DNA of 64,000 nucleotides from Phoronis australis (Eukaryota; Phoronida; Phoronidae), in assembly GCA_002633005.1 (NCBI GenBank), contig NMRA01000014.1:996970-1060969 (forward strand), written 5' to 3'. Below the pieces are notes generated by a model that saw only the letters and a program-made list of their open reading frames with translations, was not told where the DNA came from and searched no databases. The translations under genes were made by a program, and so were the position numbers. Below are positions 49,507-62,889 of this stretch, in pieces. Positions within the stretch are counted from its first letter, which is position 1. Every line of letters begins with the position of its first letter.

Positions 49507-49592
49507 TTGATATTTGGATATGCCGGCGCCTGGATTTGGAAACAGCAGATTGATATCTAGATATGCCATAGCCTGGATTTAGAAACCACTAA
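49507..49592 (+). repeat. Short twofold tandem duplication
   Basis: The phrase ttgatatttggatatgcc ... gcctggatttggaaacagc is repeated as ttgatatctagatatgcc ... gcctggatttagaaaccac. Confidence 0.8.
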
Positions 49593-52500
49593 CATCTGAA
49601 GTTGAAACTAAATGTTTTAATGAGAGTTTTAATCTCAGTTTAGGAGGTTGCTTGTTAGAATTATAATGTGAAAGTAATTATTTCTTTTCTGTTCACACAT
49701 AAACTACAAAGCAAAGTGAACTTGGTCACCAAAATGACTTTTAAAAAGTAACTTATTTCTGTCATGTTCCAGACATCATGAAAAGAATCCTTCCCTGACA
49801 CCCTAATCCATCGAGTTTGGGCAACTCCACCAGTTCCCTAACCTTAAAGTCCCTTTTATCTTCAAAAGTTGATGTTATCTTTTTGGGGTGATAAACCTGG
49901 GTAATCAGGCAGGAAATTGCCCATCATAAACATGGTTGTAAATACTGGGGCAACAATAGTATTTATTTTAAATTTTCATTTTGGAATTTTTTAAAGAGCA
50001 TCTTTGAATGCTTAATGAGAATTACAAGTGCTGAAGTTTTGAATTTTGAAAATCGAATAAGAAATGTGACTATTCAGTACTTGTGCACTATGGTGGCGCA
50101 TCAAAACTGATTGTTGTGCATTGTTCTTTAGGACACAATGCCTCGTTTTAGCATCAATTTTAACTAGCAAACGTGAAAGCGCTCGTGTTCCTAACATGCG
50201 TAACCATTTGTAGTTTGGAGGCAACACCTCGTTTTCGATCATAATGTCGAATTCGTGCAAGTATTGAATTATAATCTGTCTTTTAACAATGTTTCCCAGA
50301 GCTCAATCAGTGAGGGTATTCTGCTTCATTGATTCTGCTCAGCTCGAAACAGAATGGGCCGATTACCAAGGGTCATAAACAAGCAGTTGTAAAGTGAAGA
50401 AATCCAACTGTCTTCCTACAATTCTGGGCGTGATTGTGTGGCCTCCTACTGTGGGCAAGTTTACAAAGAATTGAAGACAGGTGCAGTTTGTGACATTTAT
50501 TATTTCTATTTCTGTACATACATGGAATATATTTGCATACTTGATAGTTTAATGAATTATAATTTGATTATATTGAATTGTATTGTTCGTATATATTTAT
50601 CCCAATAAGTCAAACGTTTTTACAGTCTGGATCATAATAATAAACACACGCACCAGGCACTTAATCAATGCTCGCTTAGTTTTCAACAACATATGTGAAA
50701 TTCAACCATCTATTTCTAAATCTAGCAAACTGTCCTTTCTAAAAATATATTTCTCTTAAGGTATAGTACTGCTTAAAAAATATTGGCTAAGACATAATAT
50801 AGATGGTAAAGCGTCCCAATCTTTGAGGGCATGTGTGACATTTCGCAACAAATTTGTTGATGAATAGACATCGTTGATTACAAAAAAACACCAGCGTTTA
50901 TTGGTGTTCATGATTATAATTGGAGCAAAGAAACATCTTCTTAGAAAAGTTCAAGTTAATTCATATAGAAAATCTTTCTGTGTCTGGGACTTGTTTATAA
51001 ACTGTACAAGGAAAAGACTCAGAGACGCCTATTTTACAAGGGATATAAATTTGTACATAATTGTCTGTGAACGAGTCGATACTCAAACCATCTTATAACA
51101 TCAATAGACACGTTTTCAAGTAGTTTTCCAACCCATAGTTAATTCATTGCTCATTGCCGATCTGAGAAATCCATTTATCCTGTGAAACCGGCATCCTCAT
51201 ATTCCAAGTAAATACACCGTACACTGATCTACTTTCTTATTTTTGTCATCGTGTTTTACACCTCCGGATGATGTGGTAGAACTAATACAACACTAGTATT
51301 ATAATTTCTGTCACAGACCCAAGAAGACAGTGATGCTTTCATAAGTCTGTAAAAAGTTGTTATGGGTCTAAAGGTATTTCTTAAATGTTTCGTGATACAA
51401 CACAATCCTTCATGGTCCATTACATCTTATACAAATCCCATCCCTCTATGATTCCATGATATTAAAACAACTGACTTCGTTCAGATTCTCATTGAAGAAG
51501 AGTAGTTACTGAGTGGCTGATCAATAACATTTTCAAAGTATCTGGTACACCGATGTCAAGACGAAAAGTTTTTCCATACAGAACTTATTTTTAAGCCAAC
51601 ATAACATTACAATAATCACATGAGTCTATTTTTTCCAAAAATACTTCGTTCCGACGCTATCCACTATTTTTTTGCATTCACTATTCTATAGCTCCCAAAG
51701 TTTGAGTGCCTTTGTGTAAGAAGCCACCATTCAACATACGCCACTGTCATAATGGGCCATAACTTAGGTGTTGTACTCTATCATTTTTCTGGCCCCAACT
51801 AGATTTTAAAAGGAGTTTCTTTTGTATACTTGGGAGGGAGATGGGAAGCGTTGGTAAACAAATGATCGAGTACAATGGAATCATGTCAGAGCTAAATTCA
51901 TCTGTTCATTGTCTCGTTGCAATGCCATACTTTGATATGTGTGCTTGAAACTAACTTTTATGTGCGTGGGGTATCATTACAGGCAGACACTGAGATTTTT
52001 TATGGGCTTTTGTCAGGCTCTTCAGTCATAAGGACTCGCAATGCAGAGCTATTTTAGGCGTCATTAAAAGGCATTTGCGGATAAGGACAATTTCCTCAGG
52101 CATCTGATTTCAAAGGCCTGTTGCTTCAGTAATAGTGTTTGCGCTTATGACCTCCTGCTCCAAACACAAAGGGCGATCGTGGTAGAGCTAGGCTGCCTGC
52201 AATGTCTTGGGTCCGAGACCATCATATGTTACTCGAGACTCGACTCAAAAAATAAAAAATCGCGTGTCCTGCTTCACAGGTGATGTGATTGGTAAATTTT
52301 CGAAACGACTCTAGCGTAAAGTTTGGTGGTCACGCTGGGTCCCTGGCATTTATACAAAACATCTTCATTTTGTAAGACCACTAAAATCTACAGAATGTAC
52401 AAGGACAAAATTAATTTTGTGTCGAATTCAATCTCTAGAAGCTGAATTGGTATAAAAGTAACTGAAGACGTCACACTTGCTCGTGGTGATTGTCAATATT

Positions 52501-53241
52501 AAATTTTGGTTTCACTGTTAAGCAGCCGAAACACATAAAACTAATATAAATCCATACTAATCTTTGTCGAACTTTGTTATTGCTCAATGCATGTAAAGGG
52601 GGCTGAAACGCAATGAACAGACTACATTGCAATGTTGAAAGTGGTTCGCTGCCACTGAAACATAATTTAACCTGTTCACCAGATATTTTTAGGGTTTGTT
52701 CGTAAAAAAATTTTATTTCTGTTGATACCAAATCATTTTTGTTTAGTTCCAAATTTCAAAAAAAATGATCGTCAACTGCTCGCCACTTTGTCGATTTTTC
52801 TCCCACGTGGCAAACACGTTTCCCTATTTGGTATAGCAAGACATAGACGTAGTACATTTCCTTTTATGAAAATGTGACCATTAACCTCAAGCGACTTCAA
52901 GTAACTGTGAGCGCATGCGCGTATTTATTATGAGGGGGAGGTAAATTAGAAACTCTGTGGTAACCACAGAGTTTTTCTTTCGCGCGTATTTCAGTATTGG
53001 CTTATTTTGTGATTTTTTTCTGGAAGTTTCCTCACAGGGGAAAGTGAATTACTCAGTAGCAGACGTTGCGATGTGGTACTTTTGTCAGGAATAGTTTAAA
53101 AGATATTTTTGACGAGCTTTTGCGTTTCATTCCTATTTAATATCTTTGCCATGGCCATAGCTAAGATATGTCCCAAAATGAATTATCGTACTTATTCATC
53201 TCCAGTGAGTAGAGTATAAAATATGTACATGTGTGAACGTG

Positions 53242-53316
53242 TACGCACGCACGCACGCACACACACACAAACACACACACATACAAACACACACACACAC
53301 ACACGAACACGCGAAC
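53242..53316 (+). repeat. (AC)n microsatellite
   Basis: An acgc run passes into an interrupted (ac)n run. The two overlapping cysteine/valine-rich minus-strand ORFs here are artefacts of it. Confidence 0.95.
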
Positions 53317-55007
53317 ACACGTGCGATAGCCCGTACACAAGTGGATACGGACGACCAAACACTGTAGTTCCTATTACTCAATGAGCATTTTGATCACAGA
53401 AGAGGAATAGTGACGACTTGAGGCCAACCTGCCCTGTTCAGTAGTGGCAGATGGTCAAAATTATATTATTCGAACGTAATTAAAAGCGCTAGTTTGCTGA
53501 AGCGAAAACTATCCCAAGTTCCACTGAAATGAAATAAATTAACTTAACAGTGGAGTTACTTCCTGTTAAAGGAATTAATGAACTCATTTCGATACGTTGC
53601 ATTATCATCTGCCTTCACTCGCTGTGATAATTTTATCTCAGTGAGACAAAGATGGGTCTCGCCCAAATACTATTGTTTCGAACTGCTGCACTGCATGGGT
53701 TTGAAACCAGACAGAGATTGTCAGGTTCTTGCCTAATCAGCCATATCTCTCATGGGAGCAGGAAACATGTTGCCGAAACTAATGGCGTAAAAACTGTTTC
53801 ATAGGTCTTAAGAGTTTTCTCTACATGCTGTTAGCCACCCTTCTAAACCAGTGCTAATAGGTCAAGTCGAAATCGCAATTTCCAAACTGGAATAAAGCAA
53901 CTTAGCAGCATGGAGCATCATCACAAAACAATCATATTCAAAGATGGAGCTGCATTGGGCTTCGGCGCTGGTGATATAGACCGCTGCTGCTGGTTTCGAC
54001 TTGGACCCAGTGGAAGTACATGTACCTGCTACAAGTTGGTCATTGCTTGCCTGAGAACATGGTGGTGTGTGAAATGTCCCGCCGTGACAAACACGTTGCT
54101 CTCAAACAAATAAGGGATGTCAGGTCATTTCAGGTCAAGAAGTCGCCTCTAATTTGAGTAAGGAACAATTTAAGTTTAAAAATCACTAATTTCATAATTG
54201 TAAGCTAGGTTTATAGCAGCGCAGTCCAATATAACGTTACTTGAAAATCCACTGGAATCGGAGATTGTGAGACATTAGAGAACTTTCGCAAAGCGACGTG
54301 AACGTAAATTAAGACACATACGTAACTGCGCGTGTAGATAACAGTAACAAAAATGGGTTTCGCAATAGCTAAATTTTTACGCTAGTGCAAATTTTAAGTA
54401 AACGTGAACTGAATAACTGAGCTCAGAGTGTCCAGTTATCGAAGTACATATCCGCTAGATAGAACTACATGTTGAATGCGAAAAATAGTCCTTTCTACGC
54501 ACTCCTGCAAAAAAACGGTCAACTCCTAGAATGCGAATTTTTATTTGGAGTTTAAAATAAACAGATGCATGTACATTAAGCATGTAAAAATATTAGCAAC
54601 ACAAAGCCATATCTTTTAAAATCCATTCTAGTTCGATTATATTCATGAGCGAACCCCGGCAGAATAAAGATTTTGAAAAGGTGTTTTCTTGCAACTAAAC
54701 TTTAAGAACATTCTTAGACAAAAGAATTGTGTTTGCTTTATACTGAAGAAGAAAGACTGCATGAGAACCCTATCAAAATAAAAAAATTTCCGATGTCTTA
54801 CCAAATAAGAATTAAAAAGAGACCCCAGGTTTCGCGTTTAAAGGTACTCGAATCTCCTTGTATTCGAGTAAAATACTCAAACACAGCCAACATTTGGCAT
54901 GTATGACGCAGTATTATAAATGCGTGATAATTCACGTTCACGTCGCTTAGCGAAACCTCCCTATTACGTCAAAGAGTGCAGAAAGTCGATATTAGACGAT
55001 AAAGGAA

Positions 55008-55176
55008 TTTATATGCGCTAACTGCGAAGCGATACCGAAGCTATTTTACAGTGAAACAACACGTGTAGTTGAGATAAAAGGTCATATATATTATGACAAA
55101 CTAAACTACTACAGATATCAGTAATTACAAAAGTTATATAACATGTTGCACTGTAAAGGTGGGTGATAATCTGCCA
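55008..55176 (+). repeat. 169-bp direct repeat, copy 1
   Basis: Identical to 55488-55656 apart from about two substitutions (ctatttt against ctagttt, gataat against gacaat). The two copies are exactly 480 bp apart. Confidence 0.97.
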
Positions 55177-55487
55177 TAGTAAGTTAGGAAACAATATGCG
55201 GAAGAATAACAGCAACACCGGGACAGCGACATGTGAAATTTGAGGATAACAGGGAAAGAATGAAAATTGGTTTGAGGGAGGGAGGGAAAGAGAAATTGAG
55301 CGAAAAATGAAAGTTGGAGAGAATTGTGGACGATGGCCCAGTGTTGCAACAAGACAAAGAGATCACGTGGTACAATTAAACCAATAATCGTAAAACAAAG
55401 AGGGTCACTGACCTGAGAATCCAAACAATATGTTAATGAGGAGGAGGCAGTATAGCTTACATAAAATAATTTAATACTTAAATAATT

Positions 55488-55656
55488 TTTATATGCGCTA
55501 ACTGCGAAGCGATACCGAAGCTAGTTTACAGTGAAACAACACGTGTAGTTGAGATAAAAGGTCATATATATTATGACAAACTAAACTACTACAGATATCA
55601 GTAATTACAAAAGTTATATAACATGTTGCACTGTAAAGGTGGGTGACAATCTGCCA
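55488..55656 (+). repeat. 169-bp direct repeat, copy 2
   Basis: This copy lies just 3' of the Abi-like stop codon at 55686 on the minus strand and is probably part of its 3' untranslated region. Copy 1 at 55008-55176 is a recent duplicate of it. Confidence 0.97.
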
Positions 55657-55685
55657 CAGATGCAGCAGAAGGATGCATCAGGAAT

Positions 55686-56774
55686 CTAACTAGCAGATAG
55701 CGGGGGAAGCGGTGGCGGTGGCGGTGGTTTTGAAAATGAATCTGATACTACAATGGCAGTGAACAACGACTGTGGAGGTGGTATCGGAAATGAATCTAAA
55801 GATCCTTCATTTGCATTAAACAACGGTGGTGGAGGTGGTATTGGAAGTGAATCTAAAGATCCTTCATTTACAGCGATCAACGGCGGTGGAGGTGGTATTG
55901 CAAGTGAGTCTAAAGATCCTTCGTTTGCAGCGATCAATGGCGGTGGAGGTGGTATTGAAAGTGAATCTAAAGATCCTTCATTTGCAGTGAACAAAGGTGG
56001 TGGAGGTGGTATCAAATGTGAATCTCTTTGATCTGAGCATTCAGGCGGCGGTGGTGGAAGTGAATCAGTAAATTCATTCGAGGTTATGTTCGGAAAGTCT
56101 GGAAGCGGTGGCAAATCTTCATCCACGTCACGTAGCCAGGAGGGTGTGCGTGTCTTGAAATCCACCTGCAAGAACGGTGGAGGAGGCAACTCTAGTGGAG
56201 GCATGTCCTCAGATGACTCACGTGACTCATTGCTGACTTCACTGTGTGACATTTTTGGTATCGTCGGAGGTGCCACGTAAAGTGCATGGGCGTGCTGCTC
56301 TGACGGAGCATTTCCAATAGAACTTTTCTTGTGTGATAATGCCGGTTGACGAACCTCTTTCTCCGTTATGATGACGCCTAAACCAACGCCGTCCAACGCT
56401 GAGTAGTCTATAGCCTTCCTCACGTATCTCTTTACACTTTCTATTTTTGCTGGTCGTACAATCTTCCCGGTTCCTTCCCTATCAACATTGCTGTCTGGAC
56501 TCGGCGATGCCGGAGCGGAGGTCATGTCTGCCCCGTCTGTCCCTTTCACTGCCACCTTGAAGTGACGACGAACACTCTTTGTTTTCTTAATCTCTACATG
56601 CCTGTATAGACTCTCAACATCTGACTGCACGGTGTCCATGTGTTGAGAGAAGTACTCAAGTCGCTGCAGGAATGTTTTAGCCAATGTGTTTATCTGGTAC
56701 GCCACACTTGCTAGCGACTCATTCGTGTAATTCTTTGTTTCATTTAGTGCGTTTGGTCGGTTGCTTTCGTCGGT
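55686..56774 (-). CDS. Abl-interactor-like protein lacking SH3 (last exon, 5' incomplete)
   Basis: The exon starts after the minus-strand acceptor gttgatgttttag at 56775 with TDESNRPNALNETKNYTNES, then ASVAYQINTLAKTFLQRLEY. This matches the WAVE-complex-binding helices of Abi. RYVRKAIDYSALDGVGLGV is the conserved Abi block after them, here preceded by diverged sequence. The C-terminal half is proline-rich: four near-identical 19-residue repeats (IPPPPPL plus a NEGSLDS core) lie at about 55790-56040 and resemble profilin-binding motifs. A TAG stop follows at 55686, with no SH3 domain. About 362 codons are visible. The first Abi exon (MAELQ-type) was not found between here and 62889, so this is either a tandem paralogue whose first exon I missed or an alternative last exon of the Abi gene to the right. 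Confidence 0.85.
   Translation of the reverse strand, partial: TDESNRPNALNETKNYTNESLASVAYQINTLAKTFLQRLEYFSQHMDTVQSDVESLYRHVEIKKTKSVRRHFKVAVKGTDGADMTSAPASPSPDSNVDREGTGKIVRPAKIESVKRYVRKAIDYSALDGVGLGVIITEKEVRQPALSHKKSSIGNAPSEQHAHALYVAPPTIPKMSHSEVSNESRESSEDMPPLELPPPPFLQVDFKTRTPSWLRDVDEDLPPLPDFPNITSNEFTDSLPPPPPECSDQRDSHLIPPPPPLFTANEGSLDSLSIPPPPPLIAANEGSLDSLAIPPPPPLIAVNEGSLDSLPIPPPPPLFNANEGSLDSFPIPPPQSLFTAIVVSDSFSKPPPPPPLPPLSAS
55790..56040 (-). repeat. Coding 57-bp repeats (IPPPPPL units)
   Basis: Four units encode IPPPPPL followed by a short spacer and NEGSLDS, plus one decayed unit (IPPPQSL). The unit is 57 bp, so copy changes keep the frame. The glycine/serine-rich ORF on the plus strand is its antisense artefact. 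Confidence 0.9.
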
Positions 56775-59700
56775 CTAAAACATCAACAAATTAGCTTTGC
56801 ATTAAAGGCAGTTTTATTACCCTCCTCCCCCCACCACAGAGGAACATGTACAGTCGAAATTCAGAGTGAACCTCCCGGGAACCCGTCCAAATCTAGTAAT
56901 TTGACCGTTTAACCGACTCCCTGTACCCAAATCAAAATATGAGAGAAAATAAAAACTACATGAAATTATAGAAATGGTATAACTACAAAGTTAACATACA
57001 CCACACCGAGCACTATACCTGTAGCCACAACCGTCATGTAATACCTGCACTTCGAGTGCAAATGAATGTTACGGGCCCACATCGTCGGCCGGGGGATACA
57101 TTTATCCGACGCTTAACTCACTATACCCGGCTGCGTGCAAAAAAGCCCCATGTCTGTGCACCCCAGGCTGTGCGCTGTACAGTTCGTTATAAACGGACCT
57201 GGGACCGTTGTAATTGTCCGCCACGACAAAATGGGTTTTAACATGGTATGTACAGTAATCGGTACCAAATTCCATCAATCAGCTCACTTTTTAGGGCTTC
57301 TCTAAATAGTATTCACATGCAACTGAATCCGATCAAGTTGGATCTTGAGTAAATCCCTATAGGCACTGAAAATCATTAGCCATGCATATGTGAAGTGTGC
57401 GGATCTGACGCCTGATTCGAAGCCTCAAATTCGGATGCAAATTGCTTTTGAAAACGTCTGGCCTATCTTCTCATCGTCCGCCGGCTGACAGCATGTTTGC
57501 CTTCTTACCAAGAGAAGGCAATAATAGGATAATATGTGGTTAGGATCTGTACGCCCATGTCTCAGTGGCAGAGAACTGCTTAGGTCTTCGGGATTAGGTC
57601 TTTGATACAACAGACCCCACTGAAAAGCGCAGTAACATGTACCAGGGAACAACTAAAATGGTTCATCGTCCGAGACTCTCATCAAGAATCATAGAGAGCA
57701 AGTTTCTTTTTAAAGCTGCGTTTCACTCTGTTTACCTGGCTTGAAACAACAAAAATCGACTTGGGCCTTAGTCATTCTTATGAAATCAGTCTCATAATAT
57801 TCCCTGCCTTGACAGGACTCGTACCGTAACCTACTGAAGTCGCAAGCAGGCGAACTCAGGGGATGCGCCATTTAAGAATTCCCAATTTTAGGGTATGGCT
57901 TTTGAGTTTGTGTGGATGATGGTTTCGATGATCTTGTTAACTGATATAGAATCGCAGTAAGATGATATGAGACCGATTTTATGAGAGTAAAAGACCTGTA
58001 GATAGTTAATTTGTAGCCAATGAAAACAGGGCGAAAATGCAACAGCATCACACAACACTTATGACTGATACACAGGCCACCGTCTACTACCCGGCCCACT
58101 GAAGACTTAGCCTACTATATCGGAAGTCATTTCATCGCAAAATTAACTCATTTTACTTCGGCATTCTTTGTAATATGCCATGCGCGCTGGTGCAGGCGGT
58201 TCTTGTACATTTCTATTGGCGAAATGTAAGAAAGGGGCGAAATTATTTCTGATATCTAGTCTAGCTCAATGATTTTTGGTCCCCTTTTCAGAGTACTGAG
58301 GTCTCTAAGCCTACAAGCCTCGCCCAGTACGGTGCAGCCCAAGGGCGGATCCAGGGTTTTGAGTTGGGGAGCAGGGCAGAGTAATAGACAGGATCTTGCC
58401 CGTCAGACATTCGCACCCCCGTAATGCCAAATGGAATCCGCCACTGCAGCCCGCAAGGATATATGCTTTTCGTTCAGTGTTATATCTCCCAGTAGACATC
58501 CATTTTGGTACATATTCACAGGTGCATTAGCCATTATGTCTAATTGGTTCAGTTAGAACCACTCCGATCGAGGGGGCTAAGAAGGAATGAATTCACTAAT
58601 TTGTAAACAGATTATCCCGACTGAGAACGATCGAGTTCAGACAGATAAGAAAACCGTTAACTCTTCTAAAAAAATAAAGGTCAGTTTCGGTCAAAATAAT
58701 AACGAAATAGGTCCCCAATCGACCTAAACCTAACCATTGTTGACCCCGACCGAAACGCGACGTCATGTTTTTCAAATCTCAGTTTTCACGAAAGTGTTTA
58801 TTGGCGTGAGTGTAGCGAACAAAAATATTCTAAACGAATAATCAACAAAGGAAAATATCCTAGTCAAATGTTTCCTGTACATAAAATTCGGCCGGTCAAA
58901 ATGTGCCAAAACACATATTGAAAAGTTCTCAAGGCAATTTTATGACAGATTAGTTTCTCCAGTCCAGTTCCTTCTGGTGCCAGTTTTGTCAGCAATGTTC
59001 CTCACATATTGTAGCAAACTTGGTGACAGCAACTCTCTTTAACAGCGTTTTTTTCATGTACCATTGGTTTCTCATCCACCTCTCAATCGTGACAATCTTG
59101 TTCGTATGAACCACCACTGACGGGAGATTCGGGTCGTTTGTCAACTACGGTGACCACTCGATAATCTACAAATGTGGGGTTCTGTGCGAGGGTACACCAA
59201 AAAAAAAAAGAAAACTAGTAACTAACGGTAAAGGATCGTTGTTAAAGAGAACGCCATAATGTTTAGGAGAATCGCTCAGGCATTCTACAATTAATGTACA
59301 ATGAGGAAACGGCATCATAGCCCCGGGCTCACTGGTACTAAATGAGTCACTACAGTTTATAAACCTGGTTTGAGTTCCGTAAACACAAGAATCTCTCGAA
59401 AGACGCTAGTGTGATTACTTATTTTGCTTGTAATACCATAGACTATCTATGGTAATACATGGCGATGTCTCGCGCATTCTTGCGTTTCTGCGAGGTCTCG
59501 CGTCTACGGAACGCACACCTGTACTCAAATTGCCTCATGCTGAACCTAGCGAGCTCACCTGTTTATAATTCTGCTCGCAATAGTCCGCTACTCGAGTTAG
59601 ACTTTCATGCGTGTGTAGAATGCCATTTCGAGCCTCTGATAAGTCGTGACTGGTAAACTTGGATGTATCAGTCATACTTGCCGCGTTGTGTCACAACCCC

Positions 59701-60340
59701 TGCAAATAAGCCGACTGTGCGTTTCCTTATCTCGATGTCCTCTAATATTGTCAGTTTTCAAAACTTAAAGGCAAACAAGGAAGTTCCTTGTTTGCGTTTA
59801 AGACGACCGACCTTGTACGCGTACACGGGCACCCGGAAGTGTTACGATCAAAACAATCCTTTGTGACAGACTGATCGATTTTGATATGTGAATGAATTAA
59901 ATTATTTTAAGAATGTATCCAGAGGTTTTGCAACTATTCTTGTAGATGGCTGAAGCAAGAGTGGCAAGTGGTTTGAGCTCAGGGTGGCACGCAGGTGCTG
60001 GTTTTCCCGGCCCGACTAATAGAAGCTCGAAAAAGAAAATTCTGATGGTTGCATGATTGGGGAGCAAAAATTGATGGTTGGCACGTCAACTCACTTACTG
60101 ACTTCACTGTTATATACCAAGGGGACGTATGGTAACGTGGCGAACATTAACTTGTACACCGACACAGCACTGTTACTTGATTCACATCATTATCTTGTTA
60201 TTTTCTGTTTTGGGACAGGCAATCAAAAATTAATCCGATAACGAATGAAATATATGTTTTAGTCACGTTTAGCTGAATGGCAGTAATACATAAATGATGT
60301 AATGGTATATCAAGCTATTTTATCGTTACTTCTACCACGT

Positions 60341-60499
60341 GTGTTCCATTGAAACATGAACCCCGGTGTAAAGGAGACTCGGTGAGTTCGTACGTTTTTT
60401 CCGGGTTGCATGGTTAGCTCAGTGTTTTGAAGGTGCGGGAGTCTGTTTTCGACAACGGGATATCTCTTTTCACCGGGGTTCCTGTTTCAATGGAACACC
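60341..60499. mobile_element. Foldback element with 37-bp inverted ends
   Basis: Left arm 60341-60377 (gtgttccattgaaacatgaa, then ccccggtg) and right arm 60463-60499 (caccggggttcctgtttcaa, then tggaacac) are inverted copies with a few mismatches. The 85-bp centre contains tggttagctcagtg, an A-box-like tRNA phrase, and a weak B-box-like ttttcgacaac. No target duplication is clear. Confidence 0.8.
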
Positions 60500-62623
60500 C
60501 TCAAGCTGTTTTAGGTTTATTGTTGCGTCTTCTCTATCATGTCACTCGGATTATATAACTTGAGTCGACTAGTTTATTTATGTCCACTAAACTGTTACCT
60601 GATGCACTGAAGCGCCTACCCTTGGCCGTTTTACTTCAAAGGGCACGTTTTGCCTCAACACTGGGCCACAGAGCAAAACTCCCTAATTCGCTTTTTAAGG
60701 CGGCACTATAAACCTGCACTCCGTAATTCTTAATTTACACCACCAACAGTTTGGTTAAATGACTCAAGTTATTCCTTATCTAAATTCAGACAACTGACAG
60801 CTTGTTTTTACTTTAAAGAACTCTCTTTGACTCAATTGTCGCGGCGGCTGAACATGGCCCCTTTTCCCATGCCGTTAACTACGTTACCATATTGATTGCG
60901 ATTAAGCTTCAAAGATATCAGTTCAGAAACTAGTTCGGCGAATTTATCGCAAGGCAGCCCCCAATACGACCTTCGGTGATATGCGTGCTTTTCGTTTCAT
61001 GCCATCAAAAGTGGCAAAAAACCTCGACCTCACCTCAAATGGAAACTAGCAAGTCAACTTCACAAAGCCAACTTTTGTCACGTTGGGCTGGTGACGTTGA
61101 GCAGGCTAACAGAAATGACAACGGGTATGACGTTTATGGCGGGAACTCGACGTTTTGTCATTACGCTCATAGCTTCAGTAATTTTTTAATGTAAATAATT
61201 CACCGAATGCATGGATAAATTGAAAAAGAATACTTATTCGGAGAAAATAATAAATTAGAAATGATGTTTTTTCAGCTTATCATTATAATACACGTAGGAT
61301 TAAATGGGTTATTTTTCATTATTCGGGGACAGAGTTGGCTGATGGCGCTGGATATGTCAAAGAAGTTTCAATTCGCGGGACGCAGCTTCAGGTAAAATTA
61401 ACTTGACCCTGGATAAATACGATTCTTAAGTGATGATACGCAAAGTTGCGCACCACTTAATGGTAGGTAATGTTATTTCAATAACATTTCCAGCATTCAA
61501 GGGCGAGTTAAAACGAATTGTTTTACAAGTTTTCTTTGTGTTGGACCATTGACCCGCCCCCACCCCCTTCTGCACGATAGCCTACTGTTTATCCCCTAGG
61601 AACTGGAAGGGCATGGCAGTTGCGTTTTTGGATGACGTGCACCCCCACCGTAAGTCCGCCTATGCAAGGAAACACAAAACCACAGCCAGGTATTAATGGG
61701 TGGGGTCATCTTTTCGTGACAGTTTGCTTGATGTCCTAGAATATGAAACGAGAAATTCCGTGACTCACGCACATCTTGCAATGGTAGGCATTCCCATATT
61801 GCACGGAGACAAATGTTTTAGTGCAGCGCACACATAATCCCAGGTAAAAGAAAACAGTATGAACCGAGTGCTACGGGAAGAATTTTGTTAATTTAATTAG
61901 ACTCCAATTAAATGGAGTTCTCTTACAGTCTCCATGTTATGTCAACCTACAACATCGTTCAGTTTACCTTGCATATCAAAAACAGCAAAGTCGTTTCTCC
62001 CACTCTCTTATGTAAATTGTAGACCAGTGCGTTTACTTTAACCACTTTCTAGATGAGAAAATAAACGAGGGGTATATTTTGATCATCTATATTTGGCATC
62101 ATCGCAATATCTGCTATTGCATCACCAGGTAGGACAAATAACCGGAAGTACAATATTTCTTCTTTAGATCCAGGACACGATTATGGGTTTATTTAAGTAG
62201 TTACCTCTAGACTATAACTATTAATTCATACATGACATGAATCTCCTATTCTTCCTAATACTGATAAAATACAAGTTTTCGAGTATATGCAGCTCCTGAT
62301 CAGGCGAGAATGACTGGTAGCAAAGGCATACAGCATGCCATAGAGAAGACCTACATGGGAATTACATGAGAGGAAACTGAAATTACATGGGACGACTGAA
62401 ATTTGACCACAAACCCAATCGCCTCATCAACAAAGACATGGGACACAAGTCCTTATATGTGATTTACTTTCCTCTCCTACCATTTCTCAATTCCATGGAC
62501 CATCTGCGTTTCCCATCAGTCTTTTTACACACCTAACCAACAGCAGTATATGCTCAAAGCCAGTACACTTCATCTATATACATTCCTGTAGATCACAAGG
62601 TGTCTTTCATATTCAATATTACT

Positions 62624-62629
62624 TTTATT
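62624..62629 (-). promoter_or_regulatory. Candidate poly(A) signal of Abi
   Basis: AATAAA on the minus strand lies about 260 bases beyond the Abi stop codon. Confidence 0.45.
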
Positions 62630-62889
62630 CAAGCATCTCCAGTTTTAGCCTGGTATTATATTACTAAATACAAGCAAGATCAAGTCCAATTGCAACCCTA
62701 GTGTTGCATTAATAAATATGTGTACGTTTTAGTCCAATACTAGTCAAGCCATTGATATCTATCGCCTGTTATCTTGTGTACACTTTGGTAAACTTGACAC
62801 GTAAATGAATTCAAAATTGTCGTCAGTGGTTGTACAAGACTGGGTGTGACTGGTTCTTTGCCTAACTACTTCTCCACCACAGTCTCTCT

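Larger units (their letters stand above)
48141..55007. other. Intergenic, no gene seen
   Basis: ORFs here are short (under about 95 codons) and show no domain. Local structure includes a twofold ~45-bp repeat at 49507-49592, an (AC)n tract at 53242-53316 and AT-rich single-copy-looking DNA. The rest holds nothing I can name. Confidence 0.5.
56775..62889. other. Between Abi-like exon and Abi, no gene assigned
   Basis: The region should contain an intron or promoter of the Abi-like gene and the 3' untranslated region of Abi. I searched the minus strand for the conserved first Abi exon (CENNY-type motif) and did not see it. It holds the foldback at 60341-60499 and a short palindrome, ccatagactatctatgg, near 59438. 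Confidence 0.5.

Noticed and set aside
53161..53381. Cysteine/valine-rich ORFs
   Set aside because: Translation of an (AC)n microsatellite.
55753..56280. Glycine/serine-rich ORFs on the plus strand
   Set aside because: Antisense of the Abi-like proline repeats and coding exon.
59459..59866. Two short plus-strand ORFs
   Set aside because: No motif, no splice signals and no neighbours supporting a gene.
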